Part shown: positions 24,107-33,224 of the stretch, piece after piece
Layout of the letters: each line of letters starts with the position of its first letter
How positions within the stretch are numbered: position 1 is the stretch's first letter
From: Fictibacillus nanhaiensis
Lineage (GTDB): Bacteria; Bacillota; Bacilli; Bacillales; Fictibacillaceae
NCBI RefSeq assembly: GCF_019801215.1
Contig: NZ_JAHVJO010000001.1
Span: 1,240,001-1,304,000 of the forward strand
Direction: 5' to 3'
Length of the DNA: 64,000 nucleotides
Position numbers and translations under genes: made by a program
Notes under the pieces: model-generated
Database searches by the model: none
Told to the model about the DNA's origin: nothing
What the model saw: only the letters and a program-made list of their open reading frames with translations

Positions 24107-24157
24107 GATTTTATCCACCTTTTCTTTTGATTATATGTTAGCAACTTTTTTGCTCTT

Positions 24158-24194
24158 GCTCTTGAAAGTAATTGATTTCCGTTTCAGAGTGCTC
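24158..24194 (-). repeat. Degenerate copy of a Bacillaceae interspersed repeat end
   Basis: GCTCTTGaaagtaATTGATTTCCGTTtCAGAgtGCTC shares its core with sites at 32588-32624 and, reversed, 56864-56904. The rest of 24107-24345 is non-coding and looks like a decayed element. Confidence 0.6.
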
Positions 24195-24345
24195 CGGGCA
24201 TGCTGTGAGCCACGGTGAATTAGAAAAAGCTGTTTGTGCCCCTACAAGAAAAACAAAAATGAAGAGACCCTTCCTTGTCTCGTGATGAGCTACTCAACAG
24301 CCTTTCAGAAAAAGCCTTCTACTAGTAGCATGTGCAAATAGCTAA

Positions 24346-24378
24346 AAATAAAAACGCTGGAGATCTCCAGCGTTTTTG
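24346..24378 (-). terminator. Terminator of yjbQ
   Basis: The perfect palindrome AAAAACGCTGGAG-at-CTCCAGCGTTTTT ends 4 nt before the yjbQ stop on the plus coordinate; symmetric flanks make it bidirectional. Confidence 0.9.
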
Positions 24379-24381
24379 GAA

Positions 24382-26226
24382 TTACGATAACATATCTTTC
24401 ATTTGTTTAATTTGCTGTTTGCTTCCCGTAACAACGAGCTTATCTCCTAATAAAATTTCCGTATCCCCATGCGGTACGATCGATTCTGTACCCCTATAGA
24501 TCCTAACGATGATGCTGTCTCCTAAAAATGGGAAATTTCTAAGTGCTGTCCTGTTATATGAACTGTTTGTTACTAAGATCTCATTCAAGCTATTTTCTTG
24601 ACCTGTTAAAATATCTACAACTGATGGATTCTCGATTAAGGCTTTTAATAGCACTTGAGAAGAGAAATAAACAGAATACACCTCTATGCCCTGCTCTTTC
24701 AGAGAATCCCGCTTTTTTGGATCTTCAATTCGGGCAATGATTCTTCCTACTTTTTCTTCTTTCGCAAACAAAGCCAAGTCTTCATTTGTTTTATCGTTGC
24801 CAGTCGCGCAGATGATCACATCAGTGGCAAACACTTTAGCTGCTTTTAACGTGATAAGATCATAATTTTTTATCTCTTGAATGTTAAAGCTATCCAGTTG
24901 TTTTTGGTCTTTTTCATCTTGTTTTGTATGATAGACTCTCTGCTCGAAACGAGTTTTATCAAGCTGTGATGTTAACGGCAACGTAAATTGATTCGCTCCT
25001 ACAATGACTAACTGTTCTTTACCACCCTCTTCAGCCTTTTGCTTAGGGAAGAATTTTTTAAAGAAAATCGGTGTAATGATTGAACTAATTACGGCTGTTA
25101 GAATGAGAGCAGAAGACGTTCTGGCATCGATAATCTCAATTCTTTCACCAATTTTAGCAGCAGCGATCACGAGTGATAATGTGGAAGTTAATAAAAAGCC
25201 CGCCGCTGTTACTGTTTTCCAATCATACCATTTTTTCAAGAATAAAATCGGCAGGAACTTCGAGATCAACAATCCTAAAAGTAAGAGCGGGATAAGTGCT
25301 AATGCTTTTGGATCTGCTAAGATCGATCGAATATCCAGTTCTACCCCAACCATTACGAAGAAAATCGGGATAAGGAACCCGTAGCCAAAGGAATCGAGTT
25401 TATGAACTAGCTGTTTGTTTGGCGATAATAACGAAACGAGAACTCCGGCTAAAAATGCACCAAGGATGTTCTCAGCTCCTACCGTTTCAGACAATCCGAC
25501 TAATACAATGATCAATGTAAATACAGCTCTTGTGTCGAGCTGAACTGTTCCTTTTGACATCGTATCGATGAACGATTGGTGACGAAGCTGCTTTCCGACA
25601 AAATAGAGTATGATACCTGCCGCGAATAAAATAAGAAGCAGCCACATTCGGTTTGAATCCCCTGATTCAAAGGAAACAAATAATGCTAAAAGAATCATTG
25701 TAACTAAATCTGCGATAACAGCGACTAATAAAATAATCTGGCCAATTGTGGTTCGCGACAATTTTTCTTCTTTTAATGTTGGGACAACGACGCCTAATGA
25801 AATCGTTGAAATGATTAACGTCATAAATAATGCACTGTTTGCAAAACCACCCCATACAAACAATAAAGAGAGTAAGTATGAAAGGATGATAATAAAGAGA
25901 AAGATAACGGAAGCTACAAATATACGATTCGGTTCTTTCTTTTTATCTTTTGATTTCTTGTTGTTAGCTCCTCCAGCAAAAATGCTAAAATCAATTTCTA
26001 ATCCGCTTAAGAACATTAAAAATATAAAGCCTAAAACAGATAAGATCTCAAGCCACGCATCAGGGTGTACGATGTCAAAACCACTTTTCCCGAGAATTAT
26101 TCCTGCTATGATCTCAGCGACCACTACGGGTATGACACGCAACCTCATTTTATTTAATAAGATGGGGATTAAAAATGCTGTTAAAATAACTAATACGAGT
26201 GATGTAAAAGATGCATGTTCTTCCAT
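24382..26226 (-). CDS. yjbQ: CPA2-family cation/proton antiporter with RCK domains (YjbQ)
   Basis: A 614-residue KefB/GerN-type antiporter. About 12 membrane segments cover residues 5-390, with the G-x-E-x-D motif (L-S-G-L-E-I-D-F) early and F-F-V-M-V-G-V-E-L-D late. A cytosolic TrkA-N/RCK domain starts near residue 405 (Q-L-V-I-V-G-A-N; the Rossmann glycines are degenerate). A TrkA-C domain forms the last ~75 residues. It probably exports K+ or Na+ against protons under nucleotide or ligand control. Its length and position near fabI match B. subtilis yjbQ; the thiamine genes that lie between the two in B. subtilis are absent here. Confidence 0.88.
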   Translation of the reverse strand: MEEHASFTSLVLVILTAFLIPILLNKMRLRVIPVVVAEIIAGIILGKSGFDIVHPDAWLEILSVLGFIFLMFLSGLEIDFSIFAGGANNKKSKDKKKEPNRIFVASVIFLFIIILSYLLSLLFVWGGFANSALFMTLIISTISLGVVVPTLKEEKLSRTTIGQIILLVAVIADLVTMILLALFVSFESGDSNRMWLLLILFAAGIILYFVGKQLRHQSFIDTMSKGTVQLDTRAVFTLIIVLVGLSETVGAENILGAFLAGVLVSLLSPNKQLVHKLDSFGYGFLIPIFFVMVGVELDIRSILADPKALALIPLLLLGLLISKFLPILFLKKWYDWKTVTAAGFLLTSTLSLVIAAAKIGERIEIIDARTSSALILTAVISSIITPIFFKKFFPKQKAEEGGKEQLVIVGANQFTLPLTSQLDKTRFEQRVYHTKQDEKDQKQLDSFNIQEIKNYDLITLKAAKVFATDVIICATGNDKTNEDLALFAKEEKVGRIIARIEDPKKRDSLKEQGIEVYSVYFSSQVLLKALIENPSVVDILTGQENSLNEILVTNSSYNRTALRNFPFLGDSIIVRIYRGTESIVPHGDTEILLGDKLVVTGSKQQIKQMKDMLS

Positions 26227-26375
26227 AGACCCTCCATAATTTCCAATTCATATTGGTTAATATAATAAAGTACAAAAAGAAATGTCAAACGATTATACTC
26301 AAAATGATAGGCAAAGCTTGTGTTTTTCGGTAAGATAATACATGTTATTGTTTTACTTTAAGGAGTCGATTCGAC

Positions 26376-27533
26376 ATGCAAAATAATCATAAGTCTCCAT
26401 GGCAACAAATTGATTATAATCTCTTATTTCTGTTATTCCTCATGATTATTACGAGTTGTGTTGCCATTTATAGTGCCCAAATGATGGATCAGTATGGAAG
26501 CAACTTCGTAATTAAGCAGCTCGTTTGGTATTTCATTGGCGGATTAGCTGTTGTTGGTGTAATGGTCTTGGATTTTGATCAGTTTAGAAAATTATCCTGG
26601 TACCTTTATGGTCTAGGAATTCTTTTGCTATTAGGAATTCTTGCTGCACCTGAAAGCATTGTTCCGAATATTAATGGTGCACAAAGCTGGTACAGATTCG
26701 GCCCTTTCGCTCTACAGCCGTCTGAGCTTGTAAAAGTATCACTTGTCATTGCCATAGCCAATACGATAGCTACTCATAATGAAAAGTATATTATTCGAAC
26801 GATGCATGAAGACCTATTATTGCTTGGGAAAATCGCCTTAATTGCAGGAGTACCAACTTTACTTGTCCTCATGCAGCCAGATCTTGGTACAAGCCTTGTC
26901 TTCATGGCGATTACAGGAAGCCTCTTACTCGTATCAGGGGTAAGGTGGAGAATTATCCTATTCCTTATTCTTTCCTTTATTTTGTTCATTGCAATCCTAG
27001 TTTGGATATATTTTACGTTTCCGCAATTTTTCGTTGACCATATTCTTGATCAATATCAGCTGAATCGTTTCTATGCTTGGCTTGAACCATATGAGCACAA
27101 AGATGCAGGATATCACACCCGAAACGCATTGCTTGCCATTGGGAGTGGGATGCTGTTTGGGAAAGGGTTTACAGAAGGGTCCGTTTATTTACCAGAAGCA
27201 CAGACTGATTTTATCTTTTCCATTATCGGTGAAGAATTCGGATTTTTAGGGACAAGTATTGTCATCTCCTTATTTTTCCTTATGGTTTATCGCATGATCA
27301 ATACTGCTCTTGAAAGCAACGAAGCGTTTGGCAGCTATATTTGTGCCGGAGTAATCGGAATGCTAACGTTTCAAGTGTTCCAAAATATTGGAATGAACAT
27401 TCAAGTTATGCCGATTACCGGTATTCCACTTCCATTTATCAGTTATGGAGGAAGTTCAATCCTTGCTTATATGATTGCGTTTGGACTTGTCCTTAATGTT
27501 CGATCGCGCACAGTTAAGTACATGTTTGAATAA
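26376..27533 (+). CDS. FtsW/RodA/SpoVE-family SEDS protein
   Basis: A 385-residue SEDS membrane protein with about 10 transmembrane segments. Family motifs are W-Y-R-F-G-P-F-A-L-Q-P-S-E-L-V-K, M-Q-P-D-L-G-T-S, the Y-Q-L-N-R-F-Y-A-W-L loop, Q-T-D-F-I-F-S-I-I-G-E-E-F-G-F, and the C-terminal G-I-P-L-P-F-I-S-Y-G-G-S-S. SEDS proteins polymerise lipid II glycan strands with a class B PBP. The R-F-G-P-F-A-L-Q-P-S-E sequence and the length fit RodA-like paralogues better than cell-division FtsW. No PBP gene is adjacent. AAGGAG precedes the ATG. Confidence 0.88.
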   Translation: MQNNHKSPWQQIDYNLLFLLFLMIITSCVAIYSAQMMDQYGSNFVIKQLVWYFIGGLAVVGVMVLDFDQFRKLSWYLYGLGILLLLGILAAPESIVPNINGAQSWYRFGPFALQPSELVKVSLVIAIANTIATHNEKYIIRTMHEDLLLLGKIALIAGVPTLLVLMQPDLGTSLVFMAITGSLLLVSGVRWRIILFLILSFILFIAILVWIYFTFPQFFVDHILDQYQLNRFYAWLEPYEHKDAGYHTRNALLAIGSGMLFGKGFTEGSVYLPEAQTDFIFSIIGEEFGFLGTSIVISLFFLMVYRMINTALESNEAFGSYICAGVIGMLTFQVFQNIGMNIQVMPITGIPLPFISYGGSSILAYMIAFGLVLNVRSRTVKYMFE

Positions 27534-27560
27534 CACCTGAAGTCTTCAGGTGTTTTTTTT
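27532..27560 (+). terminator. Terminator of SEDS gene
   Basis: ACACCTGA-agtct-TCAGGTGT followed by eight T. Confidence 0.85.
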
Positions 27561-27599
27561 ATTGGATTGAAGTATCCTAATGAAGAATGAGGTGAAATC

Positions 27600-28340
27600 A
27601 TGAAATATGATATTATTGGTGACATTCATGGGTGTTTTAAGGAATATCAAACACTGGTTGAGCAGCTCGGTTATGAATGGGTAGACGGTTTACCAAAGCA
27701 TAAAGAAGGAAGAAAACTCGTGTTTTTGGGAGATCTAACTGATAGAGGACCGAATTCTGTAACCATGATGGAACACGTTTACCAGCTTGTCCAACAAGAT
27801 CTAGCTTTATATACGCCAGGCAATCATTGCAATAAGCTTTATCGATACTTGCAAGGACGAAATGTTCAAGTTAAACATGGGTTAGAAACGACGGTTGCAG
27901 AACTTGATGAACTGGACGAAACAACAAGAAAAACGGTGAGCGACCATTTTTGCATTTTATATGAAAATGCGCCTCTTTACCTTAAGCTACATGATGGAAA
28001 CTTAATTGTTGCTCATGCAGGGATACGAGCAGATTATGTTGGTCAAACAAATAAAAAAGTAAAAACGTTTGTCCTCTATGGAGACATTACTGGAGAGACG
28101 AACCCTGATGGATCTCCCGTCCGAAGGGACTGGGCTAAAGAACATGAAGGAGAGTTAACGATTGTTTACGGTCATACTCCTGTAAAGAAGGTAAGGCATA
28201 TGAAAAACACATGGAACATTGACACGGGATGTGTATTTGGTGGGCATTTAAGTGCACTTCGGTATCCTGAAATGAAAGTTGTAAGTGTAGCCTCTTCCCT
28301 CCCGTTAGTTCCTGAAAAATTCCGCTCATTTGATGATTAA
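27600..28340 (+). CDS. prpE: Bis(5'-nucleosyl)-tetraphosphatase PrpE
   Basis: A 246-residue calcineurin-like phosphatase. Metal motifs are G-D-I-H-G-C (7-12), [12 protein letters not shown] and, near the end, Y-G-H-T-P. B. subtilis PrpE cleaves Ap4A and was also linked to spore germination. The start has GAGGTG upstream. Position beside yjbQ and yjbO is conserved. Soluble, cytosolic. Confidence 0.9.
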   Translation: MKYDIIGDIHGCFKEYQTLVEQLGYEWVDGLPKHKEGRKLVFLGDLTDRGPNSVTMMEHVYQLVQQDLALYTPGNHCNKLYRYLQGRNVQVKHGLETTVAELDELDETTRKTVSDHFCILYENAPLYLKLHDGNLIVAHAGIRADYVGQTNKKVKTFVLYGDITGETNPDGSPVRRDWAKEHEGELTIVYGHTPVKKVRHMKNTWNIDTGCVFGGHLSALRYPEMKVVSVASSLPLVPEKFRSFDD

Positions 28341-28388
28341 AAAAAGGCAGTCCCAAAAGTTTACCTTCATTGGGACCTGCCTTTTTTA
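28340..28388. terminator. Bidirectional terminator prpE / yjbO
   Basis: AAAAAGGCAGtCCCAA...TTGGGaCcTGCCTTTTTT, between convergent genes. Confidence 0.85.
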
Positions 28389-28404
28389 TATTGTCTTCAT
28401 TTCT

Positions 28405-29301
28405 TTATTTCCAAAGTTTCTTCATATCGAGAGGGAGATCCACCGCTACTTCAACAAGTTCCTCGGAAAACGGATGTTGAAATCTTGTTTTTACACTATG
28501 CAGCGCTTGACGGTTAATCCATTGACGCTTTCCACCGTATAAATCATCACCTAATAACGGATGGTCGATTGAAGCCATATGAACTCTAATTTGATGGGTT
28601 CTTCCTGTTTCAAGTGTGAGTCGAACAACAGAAAAATCATATGCTGAAACATATGCTACTTTTTCATAATGTGTGACAGATGGCTGTCCATCTTTTCTTA
28701 TCATACGTTCGATGATGCTGTCAGGATTTCTCCCGATGGGGGTATTCACTGTATCCTTTTTGTTCTTTACATTTCCATGTACAAACGCGATATATTCACG
28801 TTTAATCGTCTTCTCTTTTTGCTGTCTGGACATGAGAGAATGGGCAAACCGATGTTTGGCGACTAAAACGATACCTGAAGTATCTTTATCTAATCGGTTT
28901 ACAGCATGGAAAGTTGAAGGAATTCCTTTTTTATGGTAATAAAACATAACTCCTGCAGCAAGTGACCCTTTTGGCTGATAAAGGGATGGAATGGTCGGCA
29001 TAGAGGGTGGCTTATTTATAACTATAAAATGGTCATCCTCAAATTCAATGTTTAACGGAATATCTTCTCCTTCCATTGAATCACTTATAGACTCCTTAGG
29101 AAAATGAACCGTTACCTCGTCACCAGCATTTAGCATCCGTCTTACCGTAACTTCTTCATCATTTACAAAAAGAGCGCCGCCGTGAAACTTAATATCGGTC
29201 AGCGCTGCTTTAGATATTTGTTTATTTTTCAAAAACTCTCTTAAAAAGATCGGTACGTCTCTCTCAGTAACACTCCAACTTATTGAAAACGGATTGTTCA
29301 T
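28405..29301 (-). CDS. yjbO: RluD-family pseudouridine synthase YjbO
   Basis: A pseudouridine synthase of about 298 residues. An S4-like N-terminal RNA-binding region (about 20-85) is followed by the catalytic domain with N-R-L-D-K-D-T-S-G, where Asp is the nucleophile, and G-R-T-H-Q-I-R-V-H-M. It modifies uridines in rRNA or tRNA; the exact site is unknown. ATG 29301 was chosen: GGAG is 6 nt upstream, and it lies just past the nadF stop. It is the last gene of the minus-strand yjbL-yjbM-nadF-yjbO series. Confidence 0.9.
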   Translation of the reverse strand: MNNPFSISWSVTERDVPIFLREFLKNKQISKAALTDIKFHGGALFVNDEEVTVRRMLNAGDEVTVHFPKESISDSMEGEDIPLNIEFEDDHFIVINKPPSMPTIPSLYQPKGSLAAGVMFYYHKKGIPSTFHAVNRLDKDTSGIVLVAKHRFAHSLMSRQQKEKTIKREYIAFVHGNVKNKKDTVNTPIGRNPDSIIERMIRKDGQPSVTHYEKVAYVSAYDFSVVRLTLETGRTHQIRVHMASIDHPLLGDDLYGGKRQWINRQALHSVKTRFQHPFSEELVEVAVDLPLDMKKLWK

Positions 29302-29302
29302 C

Positions 29303-30097
29303 TTATTCTCCAACAAATGATTCTTTTACCCTTTTCCAAAACGGGAAAGGACGGAAACGAGCAAAACGTATTTTTTCTTCCGCTACTCGATATTGAATCG
29401 ATTTTACTTTTTTCTGAACTAAAAACAAATGATCGATAGTGATATGAAAATCAACATCGTTTACAGGCTTTAAGATACATGTGTGATGTTGAGGCAGAAT
29501 AAGCGGAGAGCCTATCGTTCGAAACACACGGTTGTTGATCGAAGCCATCTCCGACAGTTGAATCGATGCAAGCGAAGGATGGATGATTGCGCCGCCTAAG
29601 GCTTTATTGTAAGCGGTACTCCCTGATGGCGTAGAGATGCATAAGCCGTCTCCACGAAACGTTTCAAATCTTTCCCCTTTTATCTCTACATCCATTACAA
29701 GAGATCCTTCAACACTTTTAACGGTACACTCGTTTACGGCTAAATATCTTTTTTCATCTATACCATCGATATATCTAACAGTCACTTCCAAAAGAGGATA
29801 TTCAACAATCTGGAATGGAGTTTTCGCGATATGTATAACAAGTTTCTCAACTTCTTCTGGCAGCCAATCTGCAAAAAAACCAAGGTGTCCGGTGTGCACG
29901 CCAACAAATGCGGTTTCGTCTATGCGGTGTACATAATGATGGAAGGCATGAAGCAACGTTCCATCTCCTCCGACCGTAATAACGATTTCAGGTTCCTTCT
30001 CTTCGTAAACCAATTCGAACTCTTCCAAATACGCCCGAATTTTTTCGGTAAGTATATTGGATTTACTGTCTCCTTTAGAAATGATGGCAAATTTCAT
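29303..30097 (-). CDS. nadF: NAD kinase
   Basis: A 264-residue ATP-NAD kinase that makes NADP from NAD. The kinase motif is G43-G-D-G-T. Further signatures are V-N-E-C-T, the glycine-rich [23 protein letters not shown] loop and H-P. It lies 14 nt after yjbM and almost touches yjbO, an operon arrangement also known from B. subtilis. Confidence 0.96.
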   Translation of the reverse strand: MKFAIISKGDSKSNILTEKIRAYLEEFELVYEEKEPEIVITVGGDGTLLHAFHHYVHRIDETAFVGVHTGHLGFFADWLPEEVEKLVIHIAKTPFQIVEYPLLEVTVRYIDGIDEKRYLAVNECTVKSVEGSLVMDVEIKGERFETFRGDGLCISTPSGSTAYNKALGGAIIHPSLASIQLSEMASINNRVFRTIGSPLILPQHHTCILKPVNDVDFHITIDHLFLVQKKVKSIQYRVAEEKIRFARFRPFPFWKRVKESFVGE

Positions 30098-30111
30098 TGT
30101 TCATCCATCCT

Positions 30112-30759
30112 TTACGATCCTAGATTCGTCTCACTTGATTTATCATTCCGGTCCAAAAAGATTAACTGTGCTTCTTGAATTTCGCCTTTAATCTGAGACA
30201 TCTCTTCATCCAGGCGATTTGCCGCTTCTGCTGCTCGTTGAAGGCGCTGACGAATATCCTCTGGAATCTGACCCTGGTATTTGTAATTCATGGAATGTTC
30301 GATCGTTGCCCAAAAGTTCATGGCAAGTGTACGAACCTGGACTTCAACCAAAATCTTTTTTTCACCATTTAACACTTGGACAGGATATTCAATCACTAGG
30401 TGATAGGAACGGTAGCCGCTTGGCTTTTTATGTGTGATGTAATCCCGTTCTTCAACAATCTTAAAATCATTGCGCTGTTTAAGCAAATTTATAACCGTTG
30501 AGATGTCATCCGTGAATTGGCACATGATCCGAAGTCCTGCTAAGTCCTGGATCTCTTGTTCTAAGCTTTGATCCGGAATATTTTTCTGGTAGGCTTTGTT
30601 CACTATGGACTTTACAGGCTTCACTCTTCCGGTTACAAATTCTATAGGACAGTGCTGATTTGACCTTTCAAATTGTTCTCGGATTCCTCTGAACTTTATT
30701 TTAAGTTCATCGACAGCTTGCTTATATGGAATTAAAAGAGCTTCCCAGTCCATATTCAT
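30112..30759 (-). CDS. yjbM: Small alarmone synthetase RelQ/SasB (YjbM)
   Basis: A 215-residue GTP pyrophosphokinase with only the synthetase domain, so a small alarmone synthetase that makes (p)ppGpp. Motifs: E-F-V-T-G-R-V-K, D-L-A-G-L-R-I-M-C-Q-F, R-D-Y-I-x-H-K-P-S-G-Y-R-S-Y-H-L, E-V-Q-V-R-T-L-A-M-N-F-W-A-T-I-E-H. The C-terminal helix (R-L-Q-R-A-A-E-A-A-N-R-L-D-E-E) mediates tetramer formation in RelQ proteins. The start overlaps the yjbL stop by 4 nt. Confidence 0.95.
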   Translation of the reverse strand: MNMDWEALLIPYKQAVDELKIKFRGIREQFERSNQHCPIEFVTGRVKPVKSIVNKAYQKNIPDQSLEQEIQDLAGLRIMCQFTDDISTVINLLKQRNDFKIVEERDYITHKKPSGYRSYHLVIEYPVQVLNGEKKILVEVQVRTLAMNFWATIEHSMNYKYQGQIPEDIRQRLQRAAEAANRLDEEMSQIKGEIQEAQLIFLDRNDKSSETNLGS

Positions 30760-31157
30760 TGAGCTTTTTCCTCTTTACCGAAGATTTTAACAACTTCATC
30801 TTCCATTTGTTGACCATAGTTTGCGTTTCCTTGAATATTCTCAGTCAAGTATTCCATTTCCTTGGAGAAAGCAGACAATTTAAGCTCATCCCCTGTACCA
30901 TTTTGAATCAAAACGTCTGAGTGATCTCTTAACGCTTTTCTGACATCTTCCCAGTGCTTGTTGCCGATGGATATGTAAACAAAACCATCTTTGTTTTCTA
31001 GCACGTAAATAAAAGCTAAACCGTCAGAATCAACAAGCATTCTTTCACTATCCGTACATTTTAAGATTTCCTGATTTGTATCAATTGGCAGAAGTAATAA
31101 AAGCTTATTTTGTTCCCATGCAGTTGACTGCACATTCAATCGTAGTGGCATCATCAT
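30756..31157 (-). CDS. yjbL: YjbL-like protein of unknown function
   Basis: A 133-residue soluble protein, with alternating strands at the start (P-L-R-L-N-V-Q, L-L-L-L-P-I-D), then a helical, acidic C-terminus. By position (directly upstream of yjbM with a 4-nt overlap) it corresponds to yjbL of B. subtilis. ATG 31157 follows AGGAGG by 5 nt. No catalytic motif is visible. Coupling to RelQ could suggest a role in that pathway, but nothing in the sequence shows it. Confidence 0.7.
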   Translation of the reverse strand: MMMPLRLNVQSTAWEQNKLLLLLPIDTNQEILKCTDSERMLVDSDGLAFIYVLENKDGFVYISIGNKHWEDVRKALRDHSDVLIQNGTGDELKLSAFSKEMEYLTENIQGNANYGQQMEDEVVKIFGKEEKAQ

Positions 31158-31279
31158 AAAAACCTCCTGTTTCTTCACTAATAGTGTAACACAAAATGGG
31201 AAATGATTAAGAAATTGAGAAGCTCCACTTCCTATGAGATAATCAGAATACGTTCAAACCACAACAGGAGGAATTAACA

Positions 31280-31870
31280 GTGACTCAAGAAATCGAGATT
31301 GAGTTTAAAAATATACTGACTTATGATGAATTCTTACGATTAATCCATGATTTCAGTGTGGATAAAACAGATTTTAAGGAACAAACAAACTATTATTTTG
31401 ATACATTAGATTTGCAATTAAAAAACAACCAATCCGCACTTCGGGTTCGTTTGAAAAAGGATACATATACACTCACACTTAAACAGCAATTTGAAAAACA
31501 TATTCTTGAAACTCATCAACCAATCAGTAAAGAACTATTTTCTACAGTTCTAAAAGGACAAACACTCCCACATGGAGAAGTAACAGAAGCTCTTCAAAGG
31601 TTAGGTATAAACGTATCTAACATCTTGTTCCTTGGGGATTTAACTACAATGCGAGTTGAGCTTTCTTACAAAGAAGGAATACTTGTATTGGATGAAAATC
31701 ATTATTTAGGTAAAATCGACTATGAACTCGAATATGAATTTGCCGATTATAATAAAGGACAGAAAATATTTCTTGAATTGTTACAATCCAAAAATATTCC
31801 GATGCGGGAAACGAAAAGTAAGATTCACCGCTTTTTTTACGAAAAACATAACTCGGAGGAATACTCTTGA
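31280..31870 (+). CDS. yjbK: CYTH-domain protein YjbK
   Basis: A 196-residue CYTH (adenylate cyclase/thiamine triphosphatase) domain protein. The metal/phosphate motif E-I-E-I-E-F-K-N is at the N-terminus. Basic and acidic strand residues follow (R-V-R-L-K-K, T-L-T-L-K-Q, R-V-E-L-S-Y). Such enzymes hydrolyse organic or inorganic polyphosphates such as triphosphate; the substrate of YjbK is not known to me. GTG start after AGGAGG. Its TGA overlaps the TTG start of cwlQ. Confidence 0.88.
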   Translation: MTQEIEIEFKNILTYDEFLRLIHDFSVDKTDFKEQTNYYFDTLDLQLKNNQSALRVRLKKDTYTLTLKQQFEKHILETHQPISKELFSTVLKGQTLPHGEVTEALQRLGINVSNILFLGDLTTMRVELSYKEGILVLDENHYLGKIDYELEYEFADYNKGQKIFLELLQSKNIPMRETKSKIHRFFYEKHNSEEYS

Positions 31871-32532
31871 ATATACAATCATTTAGAGCTTTAATGGAAA
31901 TTCAAGCGTTACAGCAGTTTAAAGTAAATCCTGCCTCTTCAAATGATGATTCCGGTTTAAGCTCCTTTTCATCATTACTTCAAGAAGCATATGCAAGCGC
32001 AGGAGAAAACACGAAACCATGGAGTAATGGGTTTCAAGATAAGAACTTTCAATCCGTACCCTTACCTGTTTCATCTAGCTTATCTAATAATGTTATGTTT
32101 CCAACGATTACAGGTGGGGTCACTGCTCCTGAAACGTTAAATATCCCTTCGAAAAATCTGGATGATTTGATTGTGCGAACGGCTGAAAAGTACAGAGTAG
32201 ATCCTCAGTTAATTCGTTCAGTGATTAAACATGAATCGAATTTTAAAAGTACAGCACAGAGCCATGCCGGTGCACAAGGATTAATGCAGTTAATGCCAGC
32301 AACAGCTAAAATGCTTGGCGTAACAAATTCTTTTGACCCGAAACAAAATGTAGAAGCAGGTACTAAATATTTGAAAATGATGCTTGACCGTTACGACGGA
32401 AATGAGCAGCTTGCACTTGCAGCATATAACGCTGGGCCAGGAAATGTAGATAAATATAATGGAATTCCACCATTTAAAGAAACCATCAGCTATGTTAAAA
32501 AGGTTATGAATACGTATCAATTAAGCACCTAA
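31867..32532 (+). CDS. cwlQ: Lytic transglycosylase CwlQ (YjbJ)
   Basis: A 221-residue protein with a C-terminal goose-type/Slt lytic transglycosylase domain (about 98-218). Catalytic Glu lies in V-I-K-H-E-S-N-F, followed by G-A-Q-G-L-M-Q-L-M-P-A-T-A and L-A-L-A-A-Y-N-A-G-P-G-N-V. The first ~95 residues are Ser/Asn-rich and unstructured. No classic signal peptide is visible although the substrate is peptidoglycan; B. subtilis CwlQ is also described as a muramidase/transglycosylase. TTG start overlapping the yjbK stop. Confidence 0.9.
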   Translation: MNIQSFRALMEIQALQQFKVNPASSNDDSGLSSFSSLLQEAYASAGENTKPWSNGFQDKNFQSVPLPVSSSLSNNVMFPTITGGVTAPETLNIPSKNLDDLIVRTAEKYRVDPQLIRSVIKHESNFKSTAQSHAGAQGLMQLMPATAKMLGVTNSFDPKQNVEAGTKYLKMMLDRYDGNEQLALAAYNAGPGNVDKYNGIPPFKETISYVKKVMNTYQLST

Positions 32533-32555
32533 ACCCTCCTTTTGGCGGGTTTTTG
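32531..32555 (+). terminator. Terminator of yjbK-cwlQ
   Basis: AAACCCtCC-tttt-GGcGGGTTTTTG just after the cwlQ stop. Confidence 0.85.
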
Positions 32556-32587
32556 TTTTTGAATAGTGCTTTTTTCACAAACATTGT

Positions 32588-32624
32588 TGCTCTTGGAAGT
32601 TATTGATTTCCGTTCCGAGATGCT
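32588..32624 (-). repeat. Degenerate copy of the Bacillaceae interspersed repeat end
   Basis: TGCTCTTGgaAGTtATTGATTTCCGTTcCGAGATGCT matches the terminal part of the elements at 56.8-57.1 kb (reverse complement). The remaining 32625-32800 is non-coding and carries no other clear feature. Confidence 0.6.
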
Positions 32625-32807
32625 GTTAATTGGACCCCTAAGGTGTGAAACTCCACAGGTGCAAGAAGGGAAACACTCTTTGAAAAATAGCAGCAATGAT
32701 TACATAAACAACCGTTAGTAAGACAGAGCAATATTCATATTGTTTGCTTACAATTCATGAACCTTGCTACAATAAAAATACAAATTCACGCAAGGAGCTT
32801 TTGCACC

Positions 32808-33224
32808 ATGTTAGAAGAAACAAAATCACCCTATATACTTTTAGGAGAAAAACAAGGAATCGAAAAACTCGTAACCACTTTTTACCATTTGGTTAGTGAA
32901 GATCCTTTGTTGTCCCCTCTCTTTCCGGATGATTTAACGGAAACGGCCTATAAACAGACTCAGTTTTTGAGTCAGTTTTTTGGAGGACCGCCTTTATATA
33001 CGGAAGAACACGGACATCCTATGCTTAGAGCACGTCATATGCCTTTCCCTATTACCAATATGCATGCAAAAGCTTGGCTTAACTGTATGGAACGTGCGAT
33101 GACTCTTCAAAAAATCCAACCAGAACTACAGGAATTACTATTAAGCCGCCTTAAAATGACGGCATATCATATGGTTAATACAACGGGGGATTCAGAAAGG
33201 GGCGAGAATGCTGACACTGTATAA
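32808..33224 (+). CDS. yjbI: Truncated haemoglobin YjbI
   Basis: A group II truncated globin of about 138 residues. Typical motifs are F-Y-H-L-V-S[10 protein letters not shown] and the near-invariant [19 protein letters not shown] with the proximal His. In B. subtilis YjbI binds oxygen and has been linked to SpxH and to oxidation of surface proteins. ATG 32808 is used (AAGGAG 12 nt upstream); upstream in-frame ATG has no ribosome site. Overlaps spxH by 17 nt. Confidence 0.92.
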   Translation: MLEETKSPYILLGEKQGIEKLVTTFYHLVSEDPLLSPLFPDDLTETAYKQTQFLSQFFGGPPLYTEEHGHPMLRARHMPFPITNMHAKAWLNCMERAMTLQKIQPELQELLLSRLKMTAYHMVNTTGDSERGENADTV

